A DNA stretch of 64,000 bases from Gammaproteobacteria bacterium (GCA_016779485.1 JADHNN010000003.1:1-64000); one strand, 5' to 3'. Shown: positions 15,858 through 25,895, counted from the stretch's first letter. Made by a program: numbers and translations. The notes: a model not told the origin generated them from the sequence alone.

Positions 15858-16187
15858 ATGATAGATAAAAAAGATATGAGGGACATAAGTGGTTTTATAA
15901 CTGATAGTAATATGTGGAATATCGATTTCGCTAATCAGGTAGCTGATGAGTTTGACTTAAGTTTAACCGAAAAACATTGGGAAATAATAAATCTGATTAG
16001 AGAACTATATGAAAAAACCCAAAAAGTTCCGGAGCTTCGAACTGTGCTCAAAAGTGTCAGGCTCAAAAATACTGAATTCGAAATAGATAGAAAATATATA
16101 TATAATCTTTTTCCATATGGATATGGTCAACAAGCCTGTAAAATAGCTGGAATGCGTGAACCCAAAAAATTATGGCTAGATTTATAG
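15858..16187 (+). CDS. DsrC/TusE-family sulfur-carrier-like protein lacking the C-terminal cysteine
   Basis: The frame opens at 15810, inside the divergent gene, but the ATG at 15858 gives the family length of 109 aa. Helical core W-N-x-D-FA, LTEKHWEIINLIRELYEKTQKVP and YLFPYG-like segment (YNLFPYGYGQQACKIAG) match DsrC/TusE. In the family a penultimate Cys carries sulfur, and DsrC has a second Cys 11 residues earlier in ACKIAG. Here the ACKIAG Cys (C94) is present, but the tail MREPKKLWLDL has no Cys. Normal TusE relay in tRNA 2-thiolation is therefore doubtful. A channel gene follows 12 bp downstream. Confidence 0.75.
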   Translation: MIDKKDMRDISGFITDSNMWNIDFANQVADEFDLSLTEKHWEIINLIRELYEKTQKVPELRTVLKSVRLKNTEFEIDRKYIYNLFPYGYGQQACKIAGMREPKKLWLDL

Positions 16188-16199
16188 ATTAGGCAAGTT

Positions 16200-16562
16200 A
16201 TGGTTTTAATATTATTGACAGTCTTAATTATTTTATTATGTGTACAGTCTCATAAAATTTTTTTAAATTTATCAAATGAATTAAATATATCAATAATACT
16301 AATTATCATATCTCATTTTCTACATGTTCTACTATTTACATTATTATATTACTTAGAAATAGATAATATGATGGGTACGCATGATAATGCTTATATTGAT
16401 TTAATTTACTATTCAATAAGTACATATACAACACTTGGTATTGGAGATATTTATTTTATTGGAGATGCAAGAATTATTTCCGGTATACAAGCAATAATCG
16501 GACTAATAATGATCGCCTGGTCAGCTTCACACATATATCTTAAGATTAAAAAGGAAATATAA
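16200..16562 (+). CDS. Two-TM potassium-channel-like protein
   Basis: A 120-aa membrane protein with the Ion_trans_2 arrangement: a first helix block (two hydrophobic stretches within residues 1-58), a pore loop YYSISTYTTLGIGDIYF, and a final helix IIGLIMIAWSASHIYL. The filter TLGIGD is a variant of TVGYGD, so a K+-selective or related cation channel is likely. No cytoplasmic regulatory domain is present. It follows the DsrC/TusE-family gene by 12 bp and may be cotranscribed. Confidence 0.75.
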   Translation: MVLILLTVLIILLCVQSHKIFLNLSNELNISIILIIISHFLHVLLFTLLYYLEIDNMMGTHDNAYIDLIYYSISTYTTLGIGDIYFIGDARIISGIQAIIGLIMIAWSASHIYLKIKKEI

Positions 16563-16564
16563 AA

Positions 16565-16598
16565 AGAGGAGCAATAGTATGAGAGAACTAATGCTCCT
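16565..16598 (-). terminator. Intrinsic terminator of the 129-aa gene
   Basis: GAGGAGCA and TGCTCCTC form an 8-bp stem, with an inner TAGT/ACTA pairing. Read on the minus strand the stem is followed by TTTTTATAT, a good U-tract, 57 bp past the stop of the 129-aa gene. On the plus strand the tail is poor, though the hairpin begins 3 bp after the channel stop and could also protect that transcript. Confidence 0.65.
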
Positions 16599-16654
16599 CA
16601 AATATCTTTATCCAGTCAACAATTGTATATATGGGTTAAAGGCGGACAAAGATA

Positions 16655-17044
16655 TTATTTACATCCTGAATTTGGATCAACAGCTCGATTCTTGGCATCT
16701 TGAGCTAATGTGTTACCGACCCATTCACTAATATAATCAACCTCTTCAATTCTATTTGCTCTTGACGCAACCAACGCTTGGCCAAATTTATCAACTCCCC
16801 AAATTATATAAGCAATAAAATCCTTTAAATGTATGGGTACCTGCTCCTGATGGGGTACACCAAATTTGGTTACAAAGTTACTTCTCGGACTTCCGTTAGA
16901 CTTTTGTTCAGATTGTATGCGTTGAATCTCTTTTTGAAGATCTTTTATATGATCACCATTCCATGATCCAACAACAGCACCATCCGGAAGGGTTATTTGA
17001 TCTTCAACGGGAATGTTAACCAATGATTGTTCTGTACTATTCAT
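16655..17044 (-). CDS. Conserved-looking hypothetical protein (129 aa) under FNR-type control
   Basis: A soluble 129-aa protein with no signal peptide. N-terminal PVEDQITLPDGAVVGSWNGDHIKDLQKEIQRIQSEQ suggests a short beta segment then a helix. A central FGVPHQEQVPIHLKDFIAYIIWGVDKFGQALVASR is the most family-like part. I do not recognise the family. It has a strong ribosome site (GGAGG, about 6 bp before ATG) and an intrinsic terminator. It is transcribed divergently from the FNR-like regulator over a region with two FNR-type boxes, which suggests expression in response to oxygen or redox. Confidence 0.65.
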   Translation of the reverse strand: MNSTEQSLVNIPVEDQITLPDGAVVGSWNGDHIKDLQKEIQRIQSEQKSNGSPRSNFVTKFGVPHQEQVPIHLKDFIAYIIWGVDKFGQALVASRANRIEEVDYISEWVGNTLAQDAKNRAVDPNSGCK

Positions 17045-17093
17045 ATTTTCCTCCTTGTTGGATTTATATTACTTAAAATAAAGTTATTTTTAA

Positions 17094-17107
17094 TTGACCT
17101 AAATCAA
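17094..17107. promoter_or_regulatory. FNR-type box (near-consensus)
   Basis: TTGACCTAAATCAA matches the FNR consensus TTGAT-N4-ATCAA at 9 of 10 specified positions. It lies 50 bp upstream of the 129-aa gene start and 40 bp upstream of the regulator start, in their shared divergent promoter. Confidence 0.65.
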
Positions 17108-17118
17108 TTTCTATTAAT

Positions 17119-17132
17119 TTGATTTGCGTCAT
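17119..17132. promoter_or_regulatory. Second, weaker FNR-type box
   Basis: TTGATTTGCGTCAT has a perfect left half-site and a partial right half (GTCAT). It is 11 bp from the first box and only 14 bp from the regulator ATG, a position that would suit autorepression. Confidence 0.4.
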
Positions 17133-17146
17133 AATATGCTTATAGT

Positions 17147-17836
17147 ATGAAAACTGATTGTAAATATAACATTGACTGTACTCATTGCGAGATAAGATCA
17201 AAACTCTTTTGTAGTAAGCTAAAAGAAAAAGAGCTGGAGCAATTATCTAAATCAGTATCACAATTAGAATATCCAAAAGATAGTGAAATATTGTCCCAAG
17301 GGGAAGATATAACTCATATATACAATGTTGTAAATGGCATGGTAAAAGTTTATCAAATCAATGCTAAAGGTGATGAACAGATTATTGGATTTTTGTATCC
17401 AGGTGATTTTTTTGGGTCACATGAAGGTGGTAAATATGATTTCTACACAAAGACGATTGTACCTACAAGATTATGTAAAATCCCAATAATAGACTTTAGA
17501 AAGCATCTTAATGATAATATTCCAATTTATGAAGATTTTTATGATGCAGTTGTTAATGAACTTAAACTAGCAAGAACACAGATTAATATACTCGCAAAAA
17601 AAAATGCGGATGACAGAGTTCTAGATTTCTTTAAGATATTATCAAACAAACAGATTTCTTATGGCCAGCCTAGTTCGCCAATTACACTAGCAATGTCTAG
17701 AAGTGATATAGCTAATTATCTTGGTTTGACAACTGAATCAGTTAGCAGATCACTTACTCGATTGAAAACAAATCAAATTATAAAGGCAAGATCTACAAAT
17801 CTTTTTGAATTAAATTTTAGCAATGCTGATATTTAA
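17147..17836 (+). CDS. FNR-like oxygen-sensing transcriptional regulator
   Basis: A 229-aa CRP/FNR-family protein. Cysteines C11-x2-C14-x7-C22 at the N terminus and C110 in the effector domain supply four ligands for an oxygen-labile 4Fe-4S cluster; this spacing is like FnrL. Residues ~30-125 are the cyclic-nucleotide-like beta roll. The C-terminal winged helix contains MSRSDIANYLGL then TTESVSRSLTRLK; the recognition-helix E, S and R match FNR residues that read TTGAT. Two FNR-type boxes lie just upstream. It likely controls itself and the divergent 129-aa gene under low oxygen. Confidence 0.88.
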   Translation: MKTDCKYNIDCTHCEIRSKLFCSKLKEKELEQLSKSVSQLEYPKDSEILSQGEDITHIYNVVNGMVKVYQINAKGDEQIIGFLYPGDFFGSHEGGKYDFYTKTIVPTRLCKIPIIDFRKHLNDNIPIYEDFYDAVVNELKLARTQINILAKKNADDRVLDFFKILSNKQISYGQPSSPITLAMSRSDIANYLGLTTESVSRSLTRLKTNQIIKARSTNLFELNFSNADI

Positions 17837-18175
17837 TTATAAATTGAAATATATAATGAAGGGAACAGAAACGCCTAAACTAATGCCGCCAAAGAAAAAG
17901 AATGCAAAGTGAGATACCCAAATTCCGGTAATTATTTTTCTTGAAATACTGCTCATATGATTAAGTTTTTCATCTACAGATTCTTTTGAAAACATGTATT
18001 CATAATTTGCATTCACCCATTTGCAGTAATAAACATAAGCGATAGAAACAATTACAAATACAAACATATTCGTTAGCAGAATATCATAATAAAAGGATAG
18101 CCAGTACAAGGATGATATCAGTACTGGTAAAATGATATCTCTCATTAATATAGGCATTAAAATATAATACATCAT
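17837..18175 (-). CDS. Membrane protein of unknown function (112 aa)
   Basis: Three to four hydrophobic segments: residues ~4-24, 32-50 and 86-110, separated by a charged stretch with EYMFSKESVDEKLNHM. Probably an inner membrane protein. No family is recognised. It begins one base after the stop of the FNR-like gene on the opposite strand (convergent). It is the last of a group of three small membrane-protein genes on the minus strand downstream of efp. Confidence 0.55.
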   Translation of the reverse strand: MMYYILMPILMRDIILPVLISSLYWLSFYYDILLTNMFVFVIVSIAYVYYCKWVNANYEYMFSKESVDEKLNHMSSISRKIITGIWVSHFAFFFFGGISLGVSVPFIIYFNL

Positions 18176-18220
18176 TATATGATAATTGCATGAACTAAAT
18201 TTGATGTAGGTTAAGTGTGG

Positions 18221-18415
18221 TTAAAATAAGTGGTACAGAAAGTAACTGGAACAGCTAATTATAGTCAATACTCCCCAGCTTTTTATCCAAAGTTTTTTGG
18301 CTTTTATACCAAAATAAAGAAATATAAAACCTATAATAAGTGTATATATGACAGTTCCATCAACAATATTTTCTGTCGTGAAAGGACCATGTTGAGGATT
18401 GATACTATATCTCAC
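18221..18415 (-). CDS. 64-aa membrane protein
   Basis: A short protein with a polar N-terminal ~18 residues, then two hydrophobic helices (about 20-36 and 47-63) separated by KAKKLWIKSWG. Positive-inside topology places that loop in the cytoplasm. No family recognised. It starts 5 bp after the 126-aa membrane protein gene on the same strand, supporting an operon. A 64-codon frame on the opposite strand over the same bases looks like its shadow. Confidence 0.5.
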   Translation of the reverse strand: MRYSINPQHGPFTTENIVDGTVIYTLIIGFIFLYFGIKAKKLWIKSWGVLTIISCSSYFLYHLF

Positions 18416-18420
18416 AGTTT

Positions 18421-18801
18421 CTAAATAACGGTCTGTAAGAGTTCAGCAAATTTAAATATCACAATAAACATTCCAACAAGTGCGCAAAAGAATATAAATG
18501 ATATGACCGGTAAAACTAAATGCTGAGCGCTAGAACCTAAAAAACTAATAACTCCTTTTTCAATAATCTTTTGAAGAAAAAACATTATATTCCCAAAAAC
18601 AATCGATGCAAAAACGGGGCCTACTATGAAGTATACAAATGGTTTTAATGAATATACATCTGAAAAGCCTTCATCGATTGAATATAAATACAAGCTAGAC
18701 AGAAACCAAAAAACTGCAGCAATAATATATTTATTTTTTTTAGCTTTATGCTCTTGTATAGCCTGCTCTACTGCTTTTCTACGTTCTTGTGCTTTACTCA
18801 T
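18421..18801 (-). CDS. Membrane protein of unknown function (126 aa)
   Basis: The start is placed at the ATG at 18801, giving MSKAQERRKAVEQ; the frame is open further upstream into efp. The N-terminal ~22 residues are highly charged and helical, followed by three to four hydrophobic segments (about 24-40, 55-77 and 95-115). The start codon lies within the last codons of efp as ATGAGTAA, an 8-nt overlap implying translational coupling. No family is recognised. Confidence 0.6.
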   Translation of the reverse strand: MSKAQERRKAVEQAIQEHKAKKNKYIIAAVFWFLSSLYLYSIDEGFSDVYSLKPFVYFIVGPVFASIVFGNIMFFLQKIIEKGVISFLGSSAQHLVLPVISFIFFCALVGMFIVIFKFAELLQTVI

Positions 18802-19360
18802 TCTTTGCTCTTGATGAATATTCACCTGTAGATGGATTAATTTTAATATCTTCATCTTGCTTTATAAACGCAGGAACTTTAACCGTGATACCATTATCAA
18901 GTTCCGCATCTTTAAGTGTAGAAGATACTGTATCACCTTTTGCAACGCTCTCTGTTGATACAACTTTACAAACAACAAAGTTAGGAAGCTCCACATCGAT
19001 TATTGCATCATTCCATATGATTACGTCACACTCATCTCCATCATTAAGCCACCTTGGATCAAAATCAATAGATGAGACATTAAGCTCTAATTGTTCATAT
19101 GTTTCAAGATTCATGAAAAATAGATTATCTGACTCTTGATAAAGAAATTGCATTGAAGTATTTAATACATCTGCCTCATCTAATTCCTCACCAATTTTTA
19201 CAGTCTTTTCTATTGTTTTTTTATTTAAAAGATTTTTAATTTTAATCTTAGTGAAAGCCTGTCCCTTACCAGGATTAACAAAATCGGTATCCATTATCAG
19301 ATATGGCTGATTATCAACAATTACTTTGTTGCCATTTCTTAAAAGGGAATGATCAACCAT
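18794..19360 (-). CDS. efp: Elongation factor P
   Basis: A 188-aa three-domain EF-P. The tip loop FVNPGKGQAFTKIKIKN carries the conserved Lys in PGKG, the residue modified by beta-lysylation in many gammaproteobacteria. The C-terminal OB domain has DTVSSTLKDAELDNGITVKVPAFI and the family ending DEDIKINPSTGEYSSRA. EF-P relieves ribosome stalling at proline runs. It begins one base overlapping the htpX stop and overlaps the next membrane gene by 8 nt, so it sits inside a parE-parC-htpX-efp operon. No modification enzymes are in this window. Confidence 0.96.
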   Translation of the reverse strand: MVDHSLLRNGNKVIVDNQPYLIMDTDFVNPGKGQAFTKIKIKNLLNKKTIEKTVKIGEELDEADVLNTSMQFLYQESDNLFFMNLETYEQLELNVSSIDFDPRWLNDGDECDVIIWNDAIIDVELPNFVVCKVVSTESVAKGDTVSSTLKDAELDNGITVKVPAFIKQDEDIKINPSTGEYSSRAKNE

Positions 19361-20274
19361 CAGTTGATTTGTTCTTGTGATACTGATTGGATATCAGAGT
19401 TTTCAAGAGCTTCTATTCTTTTTCTTAAAGGTGGATGTGTAGAGAATAATTTTTGTAATGTGCTTGATTGACCTTTATTGGAGATACCGAAAGCTAGCAT
19501 TTGATCTGGTAGAGGTGCTGCTACTTGTCTTTCAAGTGCTTTCAGTGCATTAATCATTTTAGCTTTAGATGTTAGTTGTGCACCACCAATATCAGCTCTG
19601 AATTCTCTCATTCTTGAGAACCAACAAACTATTGTAGATGCTAGAATACCTAAGACAACCTGTGCAAATATAACAGTGAAAAAATAACCTATTCCATACC
19701 CTCTTTCATTTTTTAGAATTACTCTATCAACAAAATGTCCAATTATACGAGAAAAGAAAATTACAAATGCATTGACTATACCTTGTACTAAAGTAAGTGT
19801 AACCATATCGCCATTAGCAACATGGCTCATTTCATGTCCTATTACAGCTTCAATTTCGTCTCTACTCATAGCGCTTACAAGGCCTGTGCTTAGAGCAACT
19901 AGAGAATTATTTTTTGAAGAACCAGTAGCAAAAGCATTTGGTTGCGGAGAATTGAATATGCCTACTTCGGGCATTTTCAATCCAAGCTGTGATGACTGTT
20001 GTTTTACAATATCTACATACCATCTCTCAAATTCATTTGATGGTGAGGTTATTAATTTTACACCAGCCATAGATTTGGCCATCCATTTAGACATATATAA
20101 CGAAATAAATGAGCCACCCATGCCAAAGACGAGCGAAAACAGCATCAATGAATCATAATCCAAATCAATACCATTGGATTGCAGTATGCCAGTGAATCCA
20201 GTAAGCGATAAAAATATGCTCAATACTAATAATATTGCTATGTTTACAATGATAAAATAAAAAATACGTTTCAT
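19360..20274 (-). CDS. htpX: Protease HtpX (membrane zinc metalloprotease)
   Basis: A 304-aa M48-family protease. Two N-terminal helices (residues ~4-24 and 37-58) precede the zinc motif HEMSH within EAVIGHEMSHVANGDM, two more helices (~160-180 and 195-217), and the third zinc ligand Glu in FRADIGGAQL. The C-terminal FSTHPPLRKRIEAL is also typical. It degrades damaged inner-membrane proteins. It lies 2 bp after parC and overlaps efp by one base. Confidence 0.96.
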   Translation of the reverse strand: MKRIFYFIIVNIAILLVLSIFLSLTGFTGILQSNGIDLDYDSLMLFSLVFGMGGSFISLYMSKWMAKSMAGVKLITSPSNEFERWYVDIVKQQSSQLGLKMPEVGIFNSPQPNAFATGSSKNNSLVALSTGLVSAMSRDEIEAVIGHEMSHVANGDMVTLTLVQGIVNAFVIFFSRIIGHFVDRVILKNERGYGIGYFFTVIFAQVVLGILASTIVCWFSRMREFRADIGGAQLTSKAKMINALKALERQVAAPLPDQMLAFGISNKGQSSTLQKLFSTHPPLRKRIEALENSDIQSVSQEQIN

Positions 20275-20276
20275 AA

Positions 20277-22529
20277 TTAACCTATATTATAATTTAATTT
20301 TGCATTCTTGTGGATAAATTTCTGTTCAATCTTTTTACCACGTCTCGTCCTACCCATAATATATGGTTGAAGGTCTTTAAATTCAATGAATTTACTTCTT
20401 TTATTTTCTGCAGATATCTCTAGTCGCTGACCTTTTTTTATTACCCCAGAAAATATAATATTTTCTTGTTTTTCAGACTTAGGAATATTGATTAATTTGA
20501 CACCCTTACCTTTTGATAATATTGGTACGTCATCTAACTTGGCAACTATCATGTAGTGATTATCTGTAATCAAGACATAGTAGATATAAGATTTAATATC
20601 AACTGATATAGGTTTGATAATGTTAGATGATTTATTCTTTACAATAGATTTACCATTACGGTTTGAGGAAGATAAATCTTTATTTAAACATAAGAAACCG
20701 TAACCAGACTCCGTTACTAACATTGTATGTTTGTCTTCAGATGAATTAATCATGCCTGTAACTTGTATTCCATCAGCAATATTAAAATATTTTTTCAAAG
20801 ACTCTCCATAACCCCTTCCAGAAGGGACATCATTAACCAGCATTGAATATAAGAAACCATTTTGATCAAAAAATGATACTTCTTGATCATTATTAATATT
20901 TATGTGTGAATGATAATAATCGCCAGATTTAAAAGACAGTTTATCTATAGACTCAGTTTCTCCTTTATTAGATTTAATCCAACCGTTGATTGACAGAATC
21001 AATGACATTGGCTCGGCAGAAACTTTGACCTCTTTAATTATTTGTTTTGATGATATTGCATCCTCAAGAATATTTGTTTTTCTGTCATAAGCATACTCAT
21101 CACTTAAATTATCTAGTTCATCAATAATCAATTTATTTAATTTTGATTTAGATTTTAGAATTGAATTTATTTCTTTATTTCTAAGTTTGAGCTGATCATA
21201 TTCATCTTTGATTTTAACTTCTTCAAGTTTTGCTATATTTCTAAGTCGCATATTAATAATTGACTCATATTGTTTTTCAGAAAATTTAGCAATTTTAATT
21301 ATTTTAGGTTTAGGGTTATCTTCATTTCTCAAAATTTCAATAATCTTATCAAGGTGCTTATATACAATTAAAAAGCCTTCGAGAATATGCAACCGATCAA
21401 GTATCTGTGTATTTTCGTGATTTAGCTTACGCTTATATGTTTGGATTCTAAATATCACCCACTCAGATAGGACTTCTTTTAGATTCATTACTTTTGGCTT
21501 TCCATCTGCTGAAATCATATTTAAGTTGACTCTATAGTTTCTCTCTAGATCAGTAGTGAAATATAAATGATTCATAACATCTGCTTGATTATGGCTATTA
21601 CCTTTAGTTTTAATTATAATTTTTACAGGGCTTTTCTCATCGGACTGATCTTCAATAGAACTTATGAAAGAAATTTTTTTATCAATTATTTGAGATTGTA
21701 TTTGTTCAATAATTTTTGTTGTTGATGCCTGGTATGGTAAAGAATTTATCTCTATGTATTTTCCATTGGTATTATATTCAGCTCTTAATTTTATATTACC
21801 GGTTCCTTCTTGATATATTGCGTCAATATCAGATTCGTTTTTAATCAGTTGCCCAGCAGTTGGATAATCAGGAGCAGGGATAAAATCCATGAGTTCGTTT
21901 ACAGTACATTGAGGATTATTAATGACATACTGGGTGGCAAGAACTACTTCTCCTAAGTTATGTGGCGGAATATCGGTAGACATACCTACTGCTATACCAG
22001 AACTACCATTAATAAGTATATTTGGAATTTGCGATGGTAAAAATTTAGGCTCATTTAATGTTCCATCAAAATTAGCAATCCAATCGGCGGTACCATTCTT
22101 TAGATCTTTAAGGAGTAATTCAGAATATTTTGTGAGCTTAGATTCTGTATACCTCATAGCCGCAAAAGATTTTGGATCATCTTGTGTTCCCCAATTACCT
22201 TGCCCTTCAATTAATGGCATATTGTAAGCAAATGATTGAGCCATAATAACCATTGCTTCATAACATGCTGTATCACCATGAGGATGAAATTTGCCTAATA
22301 CATCGCCTACCGTTCTTGCAGATTTTTTATACTTAGTGGAGTGTTTTAAACCAAGTTCACTCATCGCATAAATAATTCTTCTTTGCACTGGTTTTAAGCC
22401 ATCTAACAAACTTGGGAGAGCTCGATCCAATATGACATACATCGAATAATTTAAATAGGCGTCTTCACTGAAGCTTCCTATGGAAACTCTATCAATATTT
22501 GTTAAAAATAAATCTCTATTCTTTGTCAT
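20277..22529 (-). CDS. parC: DNA topoisomerase IV subunit A
   Basis: A 750-aa type II topoisomerase A subunit. The N-terminal winged-helix region reads [22 protein letters not shown], followed by [18 protein letters not shown] and the active-site tyrosine in [12 protein letters not shown] coiled-coil hinge lies around 380-480. The C-terminal pinwheel is short and lacks a GyrA box, favouring ParC over GyrA. It pairs with ParE, encoded immediately upstream with a one-base overlap, to decatenate chromosomes. The [14 protein letters not shown] stretch covers the quinolone-resistance region. Confidence 0.95.
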   Translation of the reverse strand: MTKNRDLFLTNIDRVSIGSFSEDAYLNYSMYVILDRALPSLLDGLKPVQRRIIYAMSELGLKHSTKYKKSARTVGDVLGKFHPHGDTACYEAMVIMAQSFAYNMPLIEGQGNWGTQDDPKSFAAMRYTESKLTKYSELLLKDLKNGTADWIANFDGTLNEPKFLPSQIPNILINGSSGIAVGMSTDIPPHNLGEVVLATQYVINNPQCTVNELMDFIPAPDYPTAGQLIKNESDIDAIYQEGTGNIKLRAEYNTNGKYIEINSLPYQASTTKIIEQIQSQIIDKKISFISSIEDQSDEKSPVKIIIKTKGNSHNQADVMNHLYFTTDLERNYRVNLNMISADGKPKVMNLKEVLSEWVIFRIQTYKRKLNHENTQILDRLHILEGFLIVYKHLDKIIEILRNEDNPKPKIIKIAKFSEKQYESIINMRLRNIAKLEEVKIKDEYDQLKLRNKEINSILKSKSKLNKLIIDELDNLSDEYAYDRKTNILEDAISSKQIIKEVKVSAEPMSLILSINGWIKSNKGETESIDKLSFKSGDYYHSHININNDQEVSFFDQNGFLYSMLVNDVPSGRGYGESLKKYFNIADGIQVTGMINSSEDKHTMLVTESGYGFLCLNKDLSSSNRNGKSIVKNKSSNIIKPISVDIKSYIYYVLITDNHYMIVAKLDDVPILSKGKGVKLINIPKSEKQENIIFSGVIKKGQRLEISAENKRSKFIEFKDLQPYIMGRTRRGKKIEQKFIHKNAKLNYNIG

Positions 22530-24430
22530 TAACTTGTTTGTGCTAGATTACCTTTTTTTTCTAACCATAATTTTCTATCTGCTGCAGTTTTCTTAGAAAG
22601 CATCATATTGAGTTTTTTTAAATCTTTACTTTTATCATCAAGAGATAACAAGAGAAGTTTTCTTGATATTGGACTTAATGTTGTATCTCTCAACTGCGAA
22701 GGATTCATCTCCCCAAGACCTTTAAATCTAGTAATAGCTAAATTATTATTATCAGACTTTATTTTATGCTTATTTAATAGTTCATTCATGTGATCATCAG
22801 AAATAGCATACAAAGTACTATTTTTATAATCTAAACGATATAAAGGTGGTAGTGCAACATAAATATGATCATTTAATACTAAATCGGGAAAGTGTTTTAC
22901 AAATAATGCGATAAGTAGAGTTGCTATGTGAAGTCCATCAGAGTCAGCGTCTGCTAATATACATATTTTTCCATATCTCAAAGACGACAGATCGCTATCC
23001 CCAGGTCGAACTCCTATAGCAGTAGTAATGTCTTGAACTTCTCTGGATTCTAATATTTTAGAGGAACTTACCTCCCAGGTATTAAGAATTTTTCCTCTTA
23101 AGGGTAGAATAGCTTGGAACTTTCTATCTCTAGCTTGTTTAGCAGAGCCGCCAGCAGAATCACCTTCAACAAGAAACAATTCATTTATATTAATATCTTT
23201 ACTAGAACAGTCGGACAGTCTACTTGGCATTATAGAATTTTTTGTTGTGTTTTTAGTTGTTTTATTCTTACTATTTGTAAGCCTTTCTTGGGCATTTTGA
23301 ATAGCAAGGCTACATATTCCCTCAGCAGATTCAGAGTGATTATTTAGCCATAATTCTAGTCTATCTTTTAGTTGACTTGATAACTTAGAGGCAATAGATG
23401 TAGATTGCAGTTTATTTTTTGTTTGCCCTACAAACTGGGGGTCTGATAATTTGATCGACATCAGATATGATGTGTTTTTCCAAATATCATCAGGGATAAT
23501 TTTTAAATTTTTTGGTGTAATTTTATGTGAAATCATAAAATCGCGAATAGAGTCAGCTACAGCTGATTTTAGAGAATTTACATGAGTGCCTCCATCAGAT
23601 GTTGGAATTAAGTTCACATAACTATCTTGAATAATATTTTCAAAATTATTGTGCCAGCAGACAGTGGCAGCTACCTCAAAAGAGTCGTTTTCTAATTCAA
23701 TTAATAAAGGTTTTTCAGGGAGAAGATTAGACAAATTAAGTTTACTTTTTAAAAATTTATCTAATGAGCCGCTATGACAATATACTTTCTTACCTGTGTT
23801 ATATTTAGAATCATCAATCGTTATTTCTAGACCGGGTTTTAGAATCGATTTAGCTTCTATTAGCTTATGTAATCTAGTAATTTCTATATCTTGGCTATCA
23901 AAATATTCATTATTAGGCTTAAATGTGATACTCGTACCATGAGAATTTATAGATGATTTACCTATGGCATTTAGTTTGTTTTTTACTAGACCATTAGAGA
24001 ATGTAATTTGATAGAGGTTTGTATCACCGCTCCTCTCTATATTAATAATTAATGATTCTGATAAAGCGCTAACTACAGAAACACCTACGCCATGTAAGCC
24101 TCCTGAATATTTGTAATTTTTATTACTGAATTTAGCTCCAGAGTGTAAATTAGTCATAATTACCTCTACGCCTGTTTTTTTATATTCAGGATGTATATCA
24201 ACAGGCATGCCTCTTCCATCATCACTAACTGTATACGATCCATCATTATTAATTTGAACATCAATGCTGTTACAAAATCCAGCTATTGACTCATCAACGC
24301 AGTTATCAATCACCTCTTGCAGTAGATGATTTGGGTTAGATGTATCTGTATACATGCCTGGTCTTTTTTGAACCGGCTCGATGCCCTTTAAGATTTCGAT
24401 ATCAGATGCAGTGTATGTTTTTTTAACCAT
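22529..24430 (-). CDS. parE: DNA topoisomerase IV subunit B
   Basis: A 633-aa GHKL-ATPase topoisomerase subunit. The start at 24430 gives [20 protein letters not shown]; an upstream in-frame ATG at 24463 would add residues not seen in the family. ATP-binding motifs are [21 protein letters not shown] and [14 protein letters not shown]. The toprim domain has [17 protein letters not shown] and DADSDGLHI, with the C-terminal [12 protein letters not shown]. The length and lack of a long insertion fit ParE. First gene of the parE-parC-htpX-efp operon and divergent from sbcB. Confidence 0.95.
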   Translation of the reverse strand: MVKKTYTASDIEILKGIEPVQKRPGMYTDTSNPNHLLQEVIDNCVDESIAGFCNSIDVQINNDGSYTVSDDGRGMPVDIHPEYKKTGVEVIMTNLHSGAKFSNKNYKYSGGLHGVGVSVVSALSESLIINIERSGDTNLYQITFSNGLVKNKLNAIGKSSINSHGTSITFKPNNEYFDSQDIEITRLHKLIEAKSILKPGLEITIDDSKYNTGKKVYCHSGSLDKFLKSKLNLSNLLPEKPLLIELENDSFEVAATVCWHNNFENIIQDSYVNLIPTSDGGTHVNSLKSAVADSIRDFMISHKITPKNLKIIPDDIWKNTSYLMSIKLSDPQFVGQTKNKLQSTSIASKLSSQLKDRLELWLNNHSESAEGICSLAIQNAQERLTNSKNKTTKNTTKNSIMPSRLSDCSSKDININELFLVEGDSAGGSAKQARDRKFQAILPLRGKILNTWEVSSSKILESREVQDITTAIGVRPGDSDLSSLRYGKICILADADSDGLHIATLLIALFVKHFPDLVLNDHIYVALPPLYRLDYKNSTLYAISDDHMNELLNKHKIKSDNNNLAITRFKGLGEMNPSQLRDTTLSPISRKLLLLSLDDKSKDLKKLNMMLSKKTAADRKLWLEKKGNLAQTS

Positions 24431-24472
24431 TTTTGTGTATAATAAGATTACACTATCCCACATGCAATATAA

Positions 24473-25891
24473 ATGAATTATGTATTTTATGATTTTGAAA
24501 CCTCAGGGTTAAATTATTACTTTGATCAACCTATCCAACTTGCAGCAAAGTTAGTTGATGAAAAATTTAATCTTATAGACAAGTTTGATGAAAGATGTCG
24601 TCTCAGAGACGGTGTTATTCCGTCTCCTATAGCAATGTTGATAACAAAAACTAATTTATGTCAGTTAAATCAACAACAATCCTTCTATGAATTTATGGAT
24701 AAAGTACATAAAAAATTTACATCATGGTCGCCTGCTGTATTTATTGGGTATAATAATATTAATTTTGATGAGAAGTTTTTAAGATCAAGTTTATATCAAT
24801 CTTTGCATGCACCCTATCTAACTAATACAAATAAAAATTTAAGAGCTGATTTATTTAAGATGATCCTGACTCTTTGTAATTTGAAAAAGTCATATTTAAA
24901 CATACCTACCGATAGTATTTCAGGAAAAAGAAGTTTAAAGCTTGAAAAACTATCGGAAAATAATGGAATTAAGCATGAATACGCACATGATGCTATGAGT
25001 GATGTAGATGCAACTATTGGAATTGCAAATATCATAAAATCTAACGAGCCAGAATTTTGGGAGCATATGATTCAGTTTAACAATCATAATAATGTTAGTA
25101 AGTACATTGATGAAAATAATATTGTTATCATGCCACCATCAACCGCTACTGGTGAGTATATCCCAGCGTCGTTCATAACAAGGAATCCTGATAATGCTAA
25201 AGAAATGATATTTTATAATTTAAATGAAGATGTAACAGATGATGTGATAAATTCAAGAACGAGAGGTATTGGAGGTCTATTTAGAAATAAAACTTTAAAA
25301 AAAGTTAAAAGTAATGATTATCCTATATTTCTAAAAATAGAACATATGAGTGATGATCTAAAAAAGAAATTTATTAAGAATAAAAAAACTTATATTGATA
25401 AAGCTAAGACTATTCAATCATCCAGTAACTTTGTAATGAATATAAATCAATATCTTGTGGATCAACTTGCTGATTATCAGGTAGATAATAGAGATTATCT
25501 ATCTGCTTCGGAGCACGTAGATGAAATGTTATATAATGGGTTTACGGGATCAAGCGATTGGTTAAAAATAGATGATTTAAAAAAAATCAACGATCCGATA
25601 GAGTTAACTAAACAATTAAATACCATAGAAGATAAAAGACTAGTCGAACTATTTAAAAGAAAAATGTTTTCTGATAAAAAATATATACTTACAAATGAAG
25701 CATTAGACAAACATAAACAATATATCAGTCAGAAAATATTCAACGAAGAGGAGAAATTGCCTTGGACTACACTTTCAAAAGCTAGACAAGAGTTAATCAA
25801 AGCATCAAGTGATGAGAGATTTGAAAACATGTCTGATGAATTTACTGCTATAGAGAACTATCTTGATGAGATTGAAAATGAATTTTCATAG
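24473..25891 (+). CDS. sbcB: Exodeoxyribonuclease I
   Basis: A 472-aa 3'-to-5' single-strand DNA exonuclease of the DnaQ superfamily. DEDD acidic residues are visible in FYDFETSGLN, FIGYNNINFDEKFLR and HDAMSDVDATIGIA. The remainder follows the Exo I architecture with the SH3-like and helical domains, including the region starting ARQELIKASSDERF. It acts in recombination and mismatch repair. It is transcribed divergently from parE across 42 bp and converges on dsbC. SbcB is mainly gammaproteobacterial, which supports the lineage call. Confidence 0.93.
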   Translation: MNYVFYDFETSGLNYYFDQPIQLAAKLVDEKFNLIDKFDERCRLRDGVIPSPIAMLITKTNLCQLNQQQSFYEFMDKVHKKFTSWSPAVFIGYNNINFDEKFLRSSLYQSLHAPYLTNTNKNLRADLFKMILTLCNLKKSYLNIPTDSISGKRSLKLEKLSENNGIKHEYAHDAMSDVDATIGIANIIKSNEPEFWEHMIQFNNHNNVSKYIDENNIVIMPPSTATGEYIPASFITRNPDNAKEMIFYNLNEDVTDDVINSRTRGIGGLFRNKTLKKVKSNDYPIFLKIEHMSDDLKKKFIKNKKTYIDKAKTIQSSSNFVMNINQYLVDQLADYQVDNRDYLSASEHVDEMLYNGFTGSSDWLKIDDLKKINDPIELTKQLNTIEDKRLVELFKRKMFSDKKYILTNEALDKHKQYISQKIFNEEEKLPWTTLSKARQELIKASSDERFENMSDEFTAIENYLDEIENEFS

Positions 25892-25895
25892 TTAA

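Noticed and set aside
18230-18424. 64-aa plus-strand frame opposite the 64-aa membrane protein
   Set aside because: Its product lacks helix-like or signal features, whereas the minus-strand frame encodes a clean two-helix protein in an operon.
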